Source: Sporanaerobium hydrogeniformans (GTDB lineage Bacteria > Bacillota > Clostridia > Lachnospirales > Cellulosilyticaceae). Taken from it: 64,000 bases of DNA. Location of the stretch: positions 54,487-118,486 of the forward strand of contig NZ_PEDL01000011.1 of NCBI RefSeq assembly GCF_002735925.1, given 5' to 3'. The notes under the pieces were generated by a model that was not told the DNA's origin, did not search any database, and saw only the letters and a program-made list of their open reading frames with translations. The position numbers and the translations under genes were made by a program. Of the stretch, positions 17,839 to 29,541 are shown piece after piece; within the stretch, counting starts at the first letter, position 1; the number at the start of each line of letters is the position of its first letter.

Positions 17839-19500
17839 TTACTCTATCTCAGCAAGTATATTCCAAATAGTTGGTGTTTCTAAACCTAACTTCCAAGCTG
17901 CATAGCCTGCTAAATCATACTCATTAACAAGGCCTATTCTTTGCTTAATAGAAGACTCATCCTCTAGCCATACTTTAAAGAGACTTCCCTCTTTCTGCAC
18001 CTGCGCATAACGCTGTCCACTATTTGGATCTAATACAGGTTCAACCCCCCAGTTATTGACCAAATTCTGTGCAGGAGCCATGCCATAAGGCACAGACTTA
18101 AGTCCCTCTGCCGTTTCTTCCCATACTCTTGTAAAGAAAGGAATGCCTAAAACAAGCTTACTTTTGGGTACTTCTTCTAGGTTTTTTTGTAAGCCTTCTT
18201 CTACCCAAGGCAACTCTGCCACTGAACCAGCTACTTCAGAGCCTGACCAATGCTGATCATAAGCCATTACAATGAAGTAGTCACATACCTGTGCTAACTC
18301 TACTCTCGCATAATGATTGGACCAATTAGATGGCATATAGATATCTACTGATAAAGTAAACCCCTTACTTTTAACTTGAACAGAAAGCTCCCTCATAAAT
18401 TGAATCCATTCTGCACTAAAGTCAGACTGCACATTTTCAATATCAATGTTAAGTCCATCTACACCATAAAATTCAGCCTTTTCTATAAGTTGATCAATGA
18501 CATGCTGTCTCTTTTTGGTACTCGTTAAGATCGTTCGTGTAAGAGCCGGTTCTGTAAAATTATGACTTATAAGTGGCCATACTTGAAGCCCTCTTTTTTT
18601 AGCTTCTTGCACATATTCCACAGTGCCTCTATCTATTAAGTTCCCTTTTTCATCTGCAAATTCAAACCAAGTAGGTGAAATCACATTCGCTTGTGTAACA
18701 TGATCGTATTTAGAAGTTCCCCAATTACCTGGGTTTTTACTTCCTAATTGATCCCATACAAGCTTAACTTTTTCATTAAGAGGATTAGATGGTTTAGGAA
18801 GGATTTCCTCTTCTACAGTTAAACCTGCTTGCTGAGTCCTCTCTTTCACAGCTCCTTTTGGGATAAAACCTATAAAGCCTTTTTCACTTTGTACTCTTAA
18901 AAATTCCCCTTCTTCTTTATAAATAACGACTTGCTCTCCCCTTTGGAGGTTATCCATATAAGTCGATTTATACTGTGGATGCGTTCTAAGTTCTGTTTTA
19001 CTTTTTACTTTAGCTGTTTCCCTCGCTTCTTTTAAATCTACTGCTACAAATAATTGATCTTCTAAAGTGACATACACATCCACTTTAAAACGTTCTTCCA
19101 ATAAACTCTCTGGTAAATAGAGCTTTCCACCTCTTTCGATAATAGGTGCTTCTAAACTAATCGTTTCACCATTTAATACCCCTTCTTTACTATCCGGAGT
19201 CATACGTAAAAGCTCCTCAAGTGTTGTGATAGTCAGTATCTTTTCTGTTTTATCATAGTAAATGGTGTCACTTACATAATTTCTAGCAAAGTCATAAGAA
19301 ACATAAATCTTAGCATCTTCTAATAATACTGGTTCCTCTAAATCAATACGTTGATCTTTATATACTAGATTGATTCCATTATTTTTAAATTCGTCAAAAT
19401 ATACAAGTGGATCTATTTTTTCTCCCACAGGCATCATTTTTATACCTATAAAAATAGCCCCTACTACCAAAATACCACCTATTAATAATTTTTTCAGCAT
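17839..19500 (-). CDS. Membrane-anchored glycoside hydrolase family 18 protein with SH3 domain
   Basis: A 553-residue protein anchored by an N-terminal helix (about 4-24). Residues 30-165 resemble copper-amine-oxidase N-domain-like cell-surface modules; about 165-220 is a bacterial SH3 domain (TELRTHPQYKS...LRVQSEKGFIGFIP). A GH18 TIM barrel runs from about 245 to the end. The catalytic signature DGLNIDIEN, with the terminal Glu of DxxDxDxE, lies near residue 345-353, and YDQHWSGS follows. GH18 proteins of this layout act on N-acetylglucosamine-containing glycans, often peptidoglycan or spore cortex. The neighbouring cwlD supports a wall role; the exact substrate is not known. Confidence 0.87.
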   Translation of the reverse strand: MLKKLLIGGILVVGAIFIGIKMMPVGEKIDPLVYFDEFKNNGINLVYKDQRIDLEEPVLLEDAKIYVSYDFARNYVSDTIYYDKTEKILTITTLEELLRMTPDSKEGVLNGETISLEAPIIERGGKLYLPESLLEERFKVDVYVTLEDQLFVAVDLKEARETAKVKSKTELRTHPQYKSTYMDNLQRGEQVVIYKEEGEFLRVQSEKGFIGFIPKGAVKERTQQAGLTVEEEILPKPSNPLNEKVKLVWDQLGSKNPGNWGTSKYDHVTQANVISPTWFEFADEKGNLIDRGTVEYVQEAKKRGLQVWPLISHNFTEPALTRTILTSTKKRQHVIDQLIEKAEFYGVDGLNIDIENVQSDFSAEWIQFMRELSVQVKSKGFTLSVDIYMPSNWSNHYARVELAQVCDYFIVMAYDQHWSGSEVAGSVAELPWVEEGLQKNLEEVPKSKLVLGIPFFTRVWEETAEGLKSVPYGMAPAQNLVNNWGVEPVLDPNSGQRYAQVQKEGSLFKVWLEDESSIKQRIGLVNEYDLAGYAAWKLGLETPTIWNILAEIE

Positions 19501-19572
19501 ATCTCTTCCTCCTCACCTATGTAGTATACCATATATTTTATATTTCCAATCTTAAATTCATAGGTCTACACT

Positions 19573-19620
19573 AAAAAAGAACCTGGTACTCTCATAACAC
19601 TCGTGAAGTACCAGGCTCTT
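19573..19620 (-). terminator. Rho-independent terminator after purA
   Basis: Inverted repeat AGAACCTGGTACT / AGTACCAGGCTCT around a 17-base loop. Read leftward it is followed by TTTTTT. Confidence 0.85.
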
Positions 19621-19632
19621 TGTTTGCTCTTT

Positions 19633-20916
<1,284 letters not shown>

Positions 20917-20967
20917 TTACACGTCCTTTCGTATCCTTAAAATTCCATTTATTTTTGAAACATGTTT

Positions 20968-20996
20968 ATCATAACAAATTGAAGACCATAAATCAA
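20968..20996 (-). promoter_or_regulatory. Sigma-A-type promoter for purA
   Basis: Reverse strand TTGATT (20991-20996), a 17-base spacer and TATGAT (20968-20973). It stands directly downstream of the PurBox pair. Confidence 0.65.
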
Positions 20997-21003
20997 GAGA
21001 TTT

Positions 21004-21041
21004 ATCGAACGTTTTTATGTTTTTATATATTAATGTTCGAT
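21004..21041 (-). promoter_or_regulatory. Paired PurBox, operator for PurR upstream of purA
   Basis: Perfect inverted half-sites ATCGAAC (21004-21010) and GTTCGAT (21035-21041) separated by 24 bases. PurR of Gram-positive bacteria binds two inverted CGAAC-containing boxes with about this spacing. The site sits just upstream of the purA minus-35 element; the cognate regulator is at 4971-5798. Confidence 0.8.
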
Positions 21042-21075
21042 GGATTAGTTTCTACAAGTTTATGCCATTTATGAG

Positions 21076-21104
21076 TTGACAACTTCTCTTCCTATTGTTA
21101 TGTT
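21076..21104 (+). promoter_or_regulatory. Candidate promoter for the CBS-DRTGG pyrophosphatase gene
   Basis: TTGACA (21076-21081), 17-base spacer, TATGTT (21099-21104), about 155 bases before the start codon. The rest of the 346-base gap between purA and this gene holds the purA promoter and PurBox; a second TTGACA near 21210 has poorer spacing. Confidence 0.5.
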
Positions 21105-21259
21105 TATTTTACATTCATTCTCATCTAAATATTCATAGAAGAAGTTAATTTACTTTTTCTTTATAAATGAATGTAATAAATTACTGGATATTTACTTAAA
21201 ATAAACTTATTGACAATCTGAAGCATTCCTTCGATATGTACAATCCAGGAGGTAACCTT

Positions 21260-22888
21260 ATGGAAAAAAAAATTTATGTCTTTGGCCACATTAATCCTGA
21301 TACGGACTCCATTTGCTCTGCTATTTCTTACGCTCATCTTAAAAGAGCCTTAGGAACCCCTCATGTAGTTGCCGCACGTTTAGGAAAACTTAATAAAGAA
21401 ACACAATATGCTCTTGATTATTTTGGAGTAGAAACTCCTCTTTTTATCGACAATGTTAAACCTCAAGTTGGAGATATGGACTTTTACACTGTTCCTCCCA
21501 TCTATTTAGCAGACTCGGTAAAAAAAGCTTGGGACATTATGACTTCTCATAAAAGACAAATGATTCCTGTGCTTTACCATGATCAAAAATTAGCAGGTGT
21601 TATCTCTATTTCTGATATTGCAAAAACATATATCGGTCTTACGGATGAGAGTGTTCTCAAAAAACATAAAACTCCCTTTATCAATATCGCAGCTGTTTTA
21701 AATGGTAAAATTGTTAAAGGAAGTTATCCAGATGCTTATGTCTCTGGAAACGTCTATGCCACAGCTTCAATGACCGAAGATACTATGCTTTCTGAAACAG
21801 ATATTGTTATTGCAGGTAGTAATAAGGTGCATATTGACCTTGCTCTTCATTCTGGCGCAGGTTGTATTATTATTACAGACCAAAATATGGAGCTTTTAAA
21901 ATTAGATTTACCTGAACCTACAAACTGTGCCATCATGTGTACAGGCTACTCCTTCTTTGAAACGATTAAATTAATTTCTCAAAGTATTTCTGTTAAAAAT
22001 CTCATTAGAAATCAAGATGTAGTTTATTTCCAAACGGATGACCGCCTTGATGAAGTAAAAGAAGTGATGCTTGATACAGCCCATCGTCACTTCCCTATTT
22101 TAGATGAAGAAGGCAAAGTAAAAGGGGTTATCTCAAAAAGGCATTTAATCGATATTCAAAAGAAGCAAGTCATCTTGGTAGACCATAATGAAAAATCTCA
22201 AAGTGCCTCTGGTATTGAACAAGCTGAAATACTTGAGATCATTGACCATCACCGCATTGCTAATATTGATACAGGTGCACCTGTTTATTTACGTGCTGAG
22301 CCTGTAGGCTGTACAAGCACTATTATTGGTAAAATGTATGAACTTAATAATATGATGCCCCCTAAGCAAATTGCTGGACTTATGCTCAGTGCTATTTTAT
22401 CAGATACCCTTATCTTTAAGTCACCTACCTGTACCCCTGATGATATTCATATGGCTAAGAAGCTGGCACAAATTGCTGAAGTCGATCTTTATGAATATGG
22501 GCGTGCATTACTCATTGCTGGTTCTTCCTTAGAAGGTGTTTCCGCTTCTGAAATTCTTTATATTGATAAAAAGAATTTCACACTTGGTAAATATAATATT
22601 TCTGTTTCTCAAGTTAATACTGGAGATTTCAAAAGCCTCTTTTCTATGAAAGCTGATCTCTTAGTTGAAATGCGTGAATTAGCTACTAGAGAAGGTTTAG
22701 ATCTTTCTATTTTAATGGTAACAGATATCATTATAGGTGGAACTGAGATAATGGCCGTTGGGAATGAACGTTGGTTAGCTGAGCGTGCTTTTGATTTCTC
22801 TAAGTCAGATGAAAGTATTTTCTTAGCAGATGTTTATTCACGTAAAAAACAAATCATCCCTAAACTTATGATTGCAGCTCAAAGCTAA
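21260..22888 (+). CDS. Manganese-dependent inorganic pyrophosphatase with CBS and DRTGG regulatory domains (family II)
   Basis: Hydrolyses pyrophosphate. The 542-residue protein is a family II (DHH) enzyme split by a regulatory insert. The N-terminal DHH motif GHINPDTDSICSA is followed by CBS 1 (about 70-130), a DRTGG domain (about 140-245) and CBS 2 (about 250-305). The catalytic fold then resumes with EIIDHHRIANI and GCTSTIIG, ending in a DHHA2 domain. CBS-PPases are known to be regulated by adenine nucleotides, so activity may follow the energy state. The ATG at 21260 follows AGGAGG; an ATG at 21236 has no signal. It has its own terminator. Confidence 0.92.
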   Translation: MEKKIYVFGHINPDTDSICSAISYAHLKRALGTPHVVAARLGKLNKETQYALDYFGVETPLFIDNVKPQVGDMDFYTVPPIYLADSVKKAWDIMTSHKRQMIPVLYHDQKLAGVISISDIAKTYIGLTDESVLKKHKTPFINIAAVLNGKIVKGSYPDAYVSGNVYATASMTEDTMLSETDIVIAGSNKVHIDLALHSGAGCIIITDQNMELLKLDLPEPTNCAIMCTGYSFFETIKLISQSISVKNLIRNQDVVYFQTDDRLDEVKEVMLDTAHRHFPILDEEGKVKGVISKRHLIDIQKKQVILVDHNEKSQSASGIEQAEILEIIDHHRIANIDTGAPVYLRAEPVGCTSTIIGKMYELNNMMPPKQIAGLMLSAILSDTLIFKSPTCTPDDIHMAKKLAQIAEVDLYEYGRALLIAGSSLEGVSASEILYIDKKNFTLGKYNISVSQVNTGDFKSLFSMKADLLVEMRELATREGLDLSILMVTDIIIGGTEIMAVGNERWLAERAFDFSKSDESIFLADVYSRKKQIIPKLMIAAQS

Positions 22889-22904
22889 ATAGCATTCTCC
22901 TAAA

Positions 22905-22945
22905 AAAGAAGAAGTGAGTATTTTCAAGTCTCACTTCTTCTTTAT
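22905..22945. terminator. Bidirectional terminator between the pyrophosphatase and chemoreceptor genes
   Basis: GAAGAAGTGAG (22908-22918) pairs with CTCACTTCTTC (22930-22940), flanked by A-rich and T-rich sequence; it serves both converging genes. Confidence 0.85.
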
Positions 22946-22972
22946 TTATAGTAAAATCCTAGTTGGCCTTAT

Positions 22973-24532
22973 CTATTCATTTTTTAGTTTAAATTGATCT
23001 ACCCTACTCTTTAAAATTTCAGCTTGACCATAAAGTTCTTCACTAGCTGCTGCACTTTCTTCAGCTGTGGCTGAATTTGTCTGTATCACTTCTGCTACTT
23101 GTTCAATGCCTTTATTAATACGTGTAATATTCTTTGCTTGTTCATTTGATGCCTCTGCTACATTTTCCACAAGACGTGCTGTGCGCTGTACACCTTCAAC
23201 AATATTTTTTAGTGCTTCTGCTGTATCACGAGCAAGCCTCATACCTATATCTGACTTGTGCATAGATCCCTCTATTAAGAGAGTCGTTTCCTTGGCTGCA
23301 CTTGCACTTCTATCTGCTAAATTACGTACCTCTTCTGCTACTACTGCAAAACCTTTCCCTTGTTGTCCAGCTCTAGCTGCCTCTACTGCTGCGTTAAGAG
23401 AGAGTATATTAGTTTGGAAAGCAATTTCATCAATCACCTTAATAACTTTAGATATGTCTTTAGAAGCTGCTAAAATTTCTTCCATAGCATTCAGCATTTG
23501 TTGCATCTGTTCATTCCCCTTTAGAGCATTGGTTTCTACATCACTTGTTAAAGTATTTGCCTTATTAGCATTTTCAGCATTTCTTTGAGTGTCTGCTTTA
23601 ATACAAGTAATTAATTTTTTAAGTTCTTCAACAGCACTAGCTTGCTCAATTGTCCCTTGTGATAGGGCCTCACTCGCATCTGCTACCTGCTTAGACCCTT
23701 CTCTTATCTGCTTTGCTGCCCCATTAATATCTTGCATAATATTACTTATATTACGAGACATATGATTAAAAACAATTGCTAGTTTACCTACTTCATCTTC
23801 TGCATCACTTTCAACAGCTATGCTTAAATCTCCTTCTGCTATTTTATCTGCTCCCCTAACAAGTTTATTTAAAGGTTTTGTTAAAGCTCTTCCCAAAACA
23901 AGACTAAGTAAAATAGAAATAAAAGCAATACCTACTAGAGCTTCAGTCATAAATAACTGCGCTTTATGAGCAATATTTTGATTGTTAACTACCTTTAATT
24001 TTGCATCCTCTAATTTATGATCTCTTATCTTACCTATAAGCTCTTGCACCTCACTGGTCATCTTAAGCATTTCTGTATTTTGAGTTAGATAATCTTGAAT
24101 AGTACCTACATCATTTTCTAAAAAAAAGTAAACCTCTTTATCTATCTCTTTTTCATACGCTTTATTTAAGGCCTTAAATTCCTCGAATCTTTGCTTATTT
24201 GTACTATCCAAATAAGCATTATCTAATTTTTCTATAAGTTCATCTACTTTTTTTTGTGTTTCTAGTATTGCCTCATATTTTAATTGTTTTTCTTTACCTA
24301 CCTTTTCAATAATGAGCTCATTTATTTGTACGCGTTGTTCTTGAAAAGAGGTGGTTAACTCTCCTAACCAAACAAGTGGAACCATTTTCTCTTCATAAAG
24401 CTGTAAATCTCCTTTTGCTAAGCCAGCTATATTCTTAATTCCTAATAATGCTACCAAAGAACTCAAGCAAATAATAACCCCAAAACTTAATATCAACTTT
24501 ACACTTAGCTTTAAATCCTTTAATCTTTTCAT
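22973..24532 (-). CDS. Methyl-accepting chemotaxis protein
   Basis: A transmembrane chemoreceptor of 519 residues: TM1 about 12-33, a periplasmic-type four-helix bundle (4HB_MCP, about 34-188), TM2 about 190-212, HAMP 213-265, then a long cytoplasmic coiled coil with the hairpin tip [18 protein letters not shown] that contacts CheW and CheA. The ligand cannot be read from the sequence. It is followed upstream in the operon by a cheW gene 70 bases away, which suggests a dedicated receptor-coupling pair without a local cheA. Confidence 0.93.
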   Translation of the reverse strand: MKRLKDLKLSVKLILSFGVIICLSSLVALLGIKNIAGLAKGDLQLYEEKMVPLVWLGELTTSFQEQRVQINELIIEKVGKEKQLKYEAILETQKKVDELIEKLDNAYLDSTNKQRFEEFKALNKAYEKEIDKEVYFFLENDVGTIQDYLTQNTEMLKMTSEVQELIGKIRDHKLEDAKLKVVNNQNIAHKAQLFMTEALVGIAFISILLSLVLGRALTKPLNKLVRGADKIAEGDLSIAVESDAEDEVGKLAIVFNHMSRNISNIMQDINGAAKQIREGSKQVADASEALSQGTIEQASAVEELKKLITCIKADTQRNAENANKANTLTSDVETNALKGNEQMQQMLNAMEEILAASKDISKVIKVIDEIAFQTNILSLNAAVEAARAGQQGKGFAVVAEEVRNLADRSASAAKETTLLIEGSMHKSDIGMRLARDTAEALKNIVEGVQRTARLVENVAEASNEQAKNITRINKGIEQVAEVIQTNSATAEESAAASEELYGQAEILKSRVDQFKLKNE

Positions 24533-24602
24533 TTTCTATCCCCTTATTTTAACTACTCTTCACGCACTTTTTTATGTCTTAATAAGTCTTTCGTATTCTT
24601 AA

Positions 24603-25067
24603 TTAGCCCTCTACTAATTTTTTAGCATCTATAATTAAACTCATTTTATCTTTTATAATACTTATTCCTCTAATTATTTCTTTACTTTCATTACGTTGGC
24701 TATCCAAAAAACTTTCAATATTTTTTTCTTCCACACCAATAATTTCAACTGCTCTATCTGCGATAAAACCCATTTGTTTTTTCTCTACCTGTACAATAAT
24801 GATACATCCTGCATGCGTAAGAGGTATCTTTTCTTGTCTTAGCTTCTGGTGTAAATCTTTAATAACAATAGCTTGCCCCCTTAGATTAATAACCCCTTTC
24901 ATAGTTGAATCTTCCCCTGGCATAGAAAGGATTGGTTGAAGCTTAATAAGCTCTTTAATATACCGAATCTCTAGCATGTATTGGCCTTTTCCTAAGTAAA
25001 ATAAGAGGTATTTGTCTTTTTGCCCTTCTTCTTTGGATAGGTTAATACTAAAATTTACATTTTCCAA
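24603..25067 (-). CDS. cheW: CheW-like chemotaxis coupling protein
   Basis: A 154-residue scaffold linking chemoreceptors to the CheA kinase. It has the CheW beta-barrel pattern: LLFYLGKGQYMLEI, ILSMPGEDSTMKGVINLRGQAIVI and MGFIADRAVEIIGV. The start is a TTG at 25067 with GGAG 5 bases upstream. It precedes the chemoreceptor gene in one leftward transcription unit. CheV-like receiver domains are absent, so CheW is the best call. Confidence 0.88.
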   Translation of the reverse strand: MENVNFSINLSKEEGQKDKYLLFYLGKGQYMLEIRYIKELIKLQPILSMPGEDSTMKGVINLRGQAIVIKDLHQKLRQEKIPLTHAGCIIIVQVEKKQMGFIADRAVEIIGVEEKNIESFLDSQRNESKEIIRGISIIKDKMSLIIDAKKLVEG

Positions 25068-25213
25068 CTAACTCCACCACCTTATACATTAACGATGTTT
25101 GTACATCTTATGCATACTTATCCTTAACTGTTCCAGTATTCTATACAGGCTTATTTTCCTAAAAATGTGACTATTTATTCTCCTATAGTAGTAAATAAGT
25201 CTACTTACTGCAA

Positions 25214-25256
25214 TAAAAAAAGGTTTTAGAATGCCCTGCATTCTAAAACCTTTTTT
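25214..25256. terminator. Bidirectional terminator downstream of mecA
   Basis: Near-perfect inverted repeat GGTTTTAGAATGC / GCATTCTAAAACC bounded by A7 and T6 runs. It lies between mecA and cheW, so it mainly ends the mecA transcript. Confidence 0.88.
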
Positions 25257-25287
25257 CCCCTTAAATAACCTTAGTTAGCTTTACTTA

Positions 25288-25971
25288 TTATAAATATTTT
25301 GCTAAGACGTCTATCGCATGTAAACGAATAAGCTCTTGCCCATGTTCTTTTAAAAACAACTCATTTAAATCGGTATTTTGACACCTTAATGCAAACTCAT
25401 CAAGTATACCTACTAGACCCTCGGCTTTCATATGTGCCTTTTTGTTTTTGTTTAAAACTAAGAAATATTTATCATTGTATTTATAAAGCGAACTATCACC
25501 TATAAACAAAGACTGCAATCTATGTGAAGCCATGCACACTGTATCAAAGTCTCCAAATAAATAAGTCAGTGACTTTACTTTATTTATACTTTCCTTTTTG
25601 TCATTAGACTTCTCATCTCTACCCATAAGTGCTAGGTCAGTCATCCGATCCTCCTCCGGCTCCTTAAAGGTACGATGAGTAGGCCTTTCGCCAATAGCAT
25701 CTAGCTTTTGTTCAATTTGCATGGGATCTTCCACTTTTGTTACTACAATCATGATGCTGTCTGTAGAAAGGGGCACAGCCTCTATCATCAAAGGTACATT
25801 CTCTGTTTCAAAACCAAAGTCCTCATAAGCTCGTGCCATCATGTCTTTAAAAAGCGCTTGTGCTTTTTTAGAGCCATATGCTAGTTCACTAATCTTAATA
25901 TTTCTATCCATAAGGTCTGAGTGATTTAAAGTGACTTGGATTTGCGTGTCGCTAATCTTTTCTATTTTCAT
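25288..25971 (-). CDS. mecA: MecA-family adaptor protein of the Clp protease
   Basis: Adaptor that delivers substrates to ClpC/ClpP. The 227-residue product opens with MKIEKISDTQIQVTLNHSDL, the N-terminal substrate-binding domain, followed by a charged linker (about 105-135, EEDRMTDLAL) and the C-terminal Clp-binding domain (YLFGDFDTVCMASHRL, YKYNDKYFLVL). This matches the MecA/NegA family in length and layout. It is monocistronic, with a terminator downstream. Which proteins it targets here is unknown. Confidence 0.88.
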   Translation of the reverse strand: MKIEKISDTQIQVTLNHSDLMDRNIKISELAYGSKKAQALFKDMMARAYEDFGFETENVPLMIEAVPLSTDSIMIVVTKVEDPMQIEQKLDAIGERPTHRTFKEPEEDRMTDLALMGRDEKSNDKKESINKVKSLTYLFGDFDTVCMASHRLQSLFIGDSSLYKYNDKYFLVLNKNKKAHMKAEGLVGILDEFALRCQNTDLNELFLKEHGQELIRLHAIDVLAKYL

Positions 25972-26353
25972 TCAAATCACATCCTTTCATTATCCTTTAA
26001 CTTTTTCTTTTACTTCATTCTTTACATGCTATATAGACTAGTATAATGTAGATACCCCTACTATGTAAAGAGTCTAATATTTGTAATTATTATGATACTC
26101 TCTTCCTCGTTCTATTACGTTCACTCACTCCTTAAGTAGCAAGCTTAAAATTTTTTTGTACCCAAACAGCTACTATGTGTTATCTATATTATATGGATTC
26201 ATTTAATAAATTATATTATTTTACCTACTTTATATAATAGATTTTTGATATATTAAAAATTACTTACTTTTTGATAGGGTTTTTGCACAAAAATACACCA
26301 AAAATTGATATATTTTTAATATTTTTTCTTTGTTAAAAAAATATCAAAAACTA

Positions 26354-26383
26354 TTGACGTGTATACAGTATACATTGTATAAT
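26354..26383 (+). promoter_or_regulatory. Promoter of pflB with a palindromic operator in the spacer
   Basis: TTGACG (26354-26359), 18-base spacer, TATAAT (26378-26383). The spacer carries a perfect palindrome TGTATAC-A-GTATACA (26360-26374), placed where a repressor would block RNA polymerase. It does not look like a Rex site (TTGTGAA-TTCACAA). The rest of the 505-base gap from 25972 to 26476 is very AT-rich with no gene that I can see; an imperfect repeat TTGATATA...ATATCAA lies at about 26307-26346. Confidence 0.75.
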
Positions 26384-26476
26384 GTAAATGTACTTTAACC
26401 AAAGTATTCTGTCTTATTATTTTGTATATAACTATATGTTATAGATATTATTTAACACAACAAGGAGATGATATTC

Positions 26477-28705
26477 ATGTTTGAGCAATGGAATGGTTTT
26501 GTACAAGGTGAATGGTCAAGAGAAGTTAATGTAAGAGATTTTATTCAAAAAAACTATACACCTTATGAAGGTGATGACTCTTTCCTAGCTGGTGCTACTG
26601 AAAGAACTTTAAAATTATGGGCTGAAGCTTTAGAATTAATGAAAAAAGAACGTGAAAAAGGAATCTTAGATGTTGAAACTAAAATCCCATCTACTATTAC
26701 TTCTCATGGTCCTGGTTACCTAGACAAAGATTTAGAACAAATTGTTGGTTTTCAATCTGATGCTCCTTTAAAAAGAAATATTATGCCAAATGGTGGAATA
26801 CGTACTGTTAAAAGTGCACTTGAAGCTTATGGCTATGAGTTAGATCCTCAGACTCTTGAAACTTTCTCAAAATATCGTAAAACACACAATGATGGTGTAT
26901 TTGCAGCTTATACAGCAGATATGAGAAAAGTACGTCACTCAGGTGTTATTACTGGACTACCTGATGCTTATGGCCGTGGTCGTATTATTGGTGACTACCG
27001 TCGTGTTGCTTTATATGGAGTTGATTTCTTAATTAAAGACAAAATGGCTCAAAAAGATTCTCTTGAAGTAGGTATTATGTCTGAAGATGTTATTCGTCTT
27101 CGTGAAGAAATTACAGAACAAATTACTTCTTTAAAAGAACTTAAAGCGATGGCTATGAGTTATGGCATCGACATCTCAAATCCAGCTCAAACTGCTAAAG
27201 AAGCTATTCAAGCTGTATACTTTGGCTACCTTGGTGCTGTTAAAGAACAAGATGGTGCTGCCATGTCTCTTGGACGTACTTCTACCTTCCTTGATATTTA
27301 TATCGAAAGAGATCTTAAAGCAGGTATTATCACTGAAGAAGAAGCTCAAGAATTAATGGATCACTTCGTCATGAAACTTCGTATGGTACGTTTCCTTCGT
27401 ACACCAGCATATAATGAATTATTCTCAGGAGACCCAACATGGGTAACAGAATCTATAGGTGGTATGGGCATCGATGGTCGTCCACTTGTTACTAAAACAA
27501 GCTTCCGTTTCCTTCATACTTTAACAACTCTAGGTCCTGCTCCAGAACCAAACTTAACAGTACTTTGGTCTACTCGTCTTCCACAAGGCTTTAAAAACTA
27601 CTGTTCTAAAATGTCTATCCAAACAAGCTCTATCCAATATGAAAATGATGATTTAATGAGAGGTTATTGGGGAGATGATTACGGTATTGCATGTTGTGTA
27701 TCTGCTATGAGAATTGGTAAACAAATGCAATTCTTTGGTGCACGTGCTAACCTTGCTAAAACATTATTATATGCTATCAATGGTGGTGTGGATGAAAAAT
27801 ATAATGAACAAATTTCTCCAAAATTTGCTCCTATCACCTCTGAATATCTGGACTTTGATGAAGTATGGGAAAAATTTGATCAAATGATGGATTGGGTTGC
27901 TAGTGTTTATGTAAATGCACTAAATGTAATTCATTATATGCATGATAAATACTGCTATGAAAAATTAGAAATGGCACTTCATGATAAAGAAATTCTTCGT
28001 ACCTTTGCAACAGGTATCGCTGGACTTTCTGTAGTTGCTGACTCACTTTCAGCTATTAAATATGCTAAAGTTAAAACCATTAGAAACGAGGCTGGTCTTG
28101 TAACTGATTATGAAATCGAAGGTGAATACCCAGCTTATGGTAACAATATTGAAGAAGCAGACGAACTTGCTATTAAAGTTGTTGAAACCTTCATGGCTAA
28201 AATTAGAAAATACCCAACTTATAGAAACTCTTACCCAACCATGTCCGTTCTTACTATCACTTCTAATGTTGTTTATGGTAAGAAAACAGGTAATACCCCA
28301 GATGGACGTAAAGCTGGTCAACCTTTTGCACCAGGTGCTAACCCAATGCATGGACGTGATACAAAAGGCGCTGTTGCTTCTTTGGCATCCGTTGCAAAAC
28401 TTCCTTATCAAGATTCTCAAGATGGTATCTCTAATACATTCTCTATCATTCCAGGTTCACTTGGTAAAACATTAGACGAACGTGTAACTAACCTTATTGG
28501 TTTATTAGATGGTTACTTTGCTCAAAATGCTCACCATTTAAATGTAAACGTATTTGATCGTGAAACATTACTTGATGCAATGGATCATCCTGAAAAATAC
28601 CCACAACTTACTGTACGTGTATCTGGATATGCTGTTAACTTTATCCGTTTGACAAGAGAACAACAATTAGATATCATTAATAGAACCTTCCACGAAAGAG
28701 TTTAA
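26477..28705 (+). CDS. pflB: Formate acetyltransferase (pyruvate formate-lyase)
   Basis: Glycyl-radical enzyme converting pyruvate and CoA to acetyl-CoA and formate in anaerobic metabolism. The 742-residue length is standard. The catalytic cysteine pair is in GIACCVS near residues 405-406; the radical glycine is in [10 protein letters not shown] at residue 717. The start ATG 26477 has AAGGAG 9 bases upstream; an ATG at 26468 is too close to it. pflA lies downstream. Codon usage looks that of a highly expressed gene. Oxygen sensitivity follows from family knowledge. Confidence 0.97.
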   Translation: MFEQWNGFVQGEWSREVNVRDFIQKNYTPYEGDDSFLAGATERTLKLWAEALELMKKEREKGILDVETKIPSTITSHGPGYLDKDLEQIVGFQSDAPLKRNIMPNGGIRTVKSALEAYGYELDPQTLETFSKYRKTHNDGVFAAYTADMRKVRHSGVITGLPDAYGRGRIIGDYRRVALYGVDFLIKDKMAQKDSLEVGIMSEDVIRLREEITEQITSLKELKAMAMSYGIDISNPAQTAKEAIQAVYFGYLGAVKEQDGAAMSLGRTSTFLDIYIERDLKAGIITEEEAQELMDHFVMKLRMVRFLRTPAYNELFSGDPTWVTESIGGMGIDGRPLVTKTSFRFLHTLTTLGPAPEPNLTVLWSTRLPQGFKNYCSKMSIQTSSIQYENDDLMRGYWGDDYGIACCVSAMRIGKQMQFFGARANLAKTLLYAINGGVDEKYNEQISPKFAPITSEYLDFDEVWEKFDQMMDWVASVYVNALNVIHYMHDKYCYEKLEMALHDKEILRTFATGIAGLSVVADSLSAIKYAKVKTIRNEAGLVTDYEIEGEYPAYGNNIEEADELAIKVVETFMAKIRKYPTYRNSYPTMSVLTITSNVVYGKKTGNTPDGRKAGQPFAPGANPMHGRDTKGAVASLASVAKLPYQDSQDGISNTFSIIPGSLGKTLDERVTNLIGLLDGYFAQNAHHLNVNVFDRETLLDAMDHPEKYPQLTVRVSGYAVNFIRLTREQQLDIINRTFHERV

Positions 28706-28729
28706 TTAAAAATATTGAAATAATTAGTC

Positions 28730-28760
28730 AATAAAGAGGATTCTTGGAGTCCTCTTTATT
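28730..28760 (+). terminator. Hairpin between pflB and pflA (partial terminator or stabiliser)
   Basis: AATAAAGAGGA (28730-28740) pairs with TCCTCTTTATT (28750-28760). The following T-run is weak, so it may reduce rather than stop transcription into pflA, or protect the pflB message. Confidence 0.55.
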
Positions 28761-28792
28761 ACTCAAAGTACATTAAAATCAGGAGGTATGAC

Positions 28793-29518
28793 ATGAAAGG
28801 CAAAATACATTCAATTGAAACTTGTGGAACAGTAGATGGACCTGGTATCCGTTATATTGTTTTTACTCAAGGCTGTCCTCTTAGATGCAAATATTGCCAT
28901 AATCCTGATACTTGGAAAATGCAAGATGGGCAAGATGCAGACACAGAGGATTTAATCCAAGACATTGTAAAATATAAATCCTTTATGCAGTTTTCAAAAG
29001 GTGGTGTCACCATTAGTGGCGGCGAACCCTTCTTACAACCTGAATTTATTAAAGATTTACTAGAGAAATGTAAAGCTAATAATCTGCATACTGCAATAGA
29101 TACTTCAGGTTTTGTAAGTATTGAAAAGGCTGATCCTGTTTTAGATTTTGTAGATCTTGTTCTCCTTGATATTAAATGCTATAATCCTGAGTCTTTCAAG
29201 ACACTCACAGGTGTGCCACTTGAACCTACATTACAATTCGCCCAGCATCTTGCCAAACGTAATATCCCTATTTGGCTACGTTATGTATTGGTGCCAGGAC
29301 TTACAGACGTCCAAGAAGACATTGAGCAGTTAGCTAAATTTTTAGCCACATTTCCTAATATAGAGCGTTTGGATATTCTTCCTTTCCATAAGATGGGGGA
29401 ATATAAATGGGAACAATTAGGTTATACTTATGAACTTACTGATACACTAGAACCTACTCAAGTTGAAGTAAATAAAGCACGTGAAATTTTCCTAAAATAT
29501 AACCTTCCTGTTCACTAA
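28793..29518 (+). CDS. pflA: Pyruvate formate-lyase activating enzyme (radical SAM)
   Basis: Generates the glycyl radical on PflB using S-adenosylmethionine and a 4Fe-4S cluster. The 241-residue protein has the cluster motif C28-x3-C32-x2-C35 (QGCPLRCKYCHNP), the SAM-binding GG stretch TISGGEPFLQP and LLDIKC. The ATG at 28793 has AGGAGG upstream. It follows pflB, with a hairpin between that probably sets a lower activase level. Confidence 0.96.
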   Translation: MKGKIHSIETCGTVDGPGIRYIVFTQGCPLRCKYCHNPDTWKMQDGQDADTEDLIQDIVKYKSFMQFSKGGVTISGGEPFLQPEFIKDLLEKCKANNLHTAIDTSGFVSIEKADPVLDFVDLVLLDIKCYNPESFKTLTGVPLEPTLQFAQHLAKRNIPIWLRYVLVPGLTDVQEDIEQLAKFLATFPNIERLDILPFHKMGEYKWEQLGYTYELTDTLEPTQVEVNKAREIFLKYNLPVH

Positions 29519-29541
29519 CTCTCCTTGTATATTTATAAAAC

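Noticed and set aside
23067..23588. 173-codon plus-strand ORF opposite the chemoreceptor
   Set aside because: Ala/Ser-rich antisense reading of the coiled-coil heptads; the chemoreceptor frame is clearly the real one.
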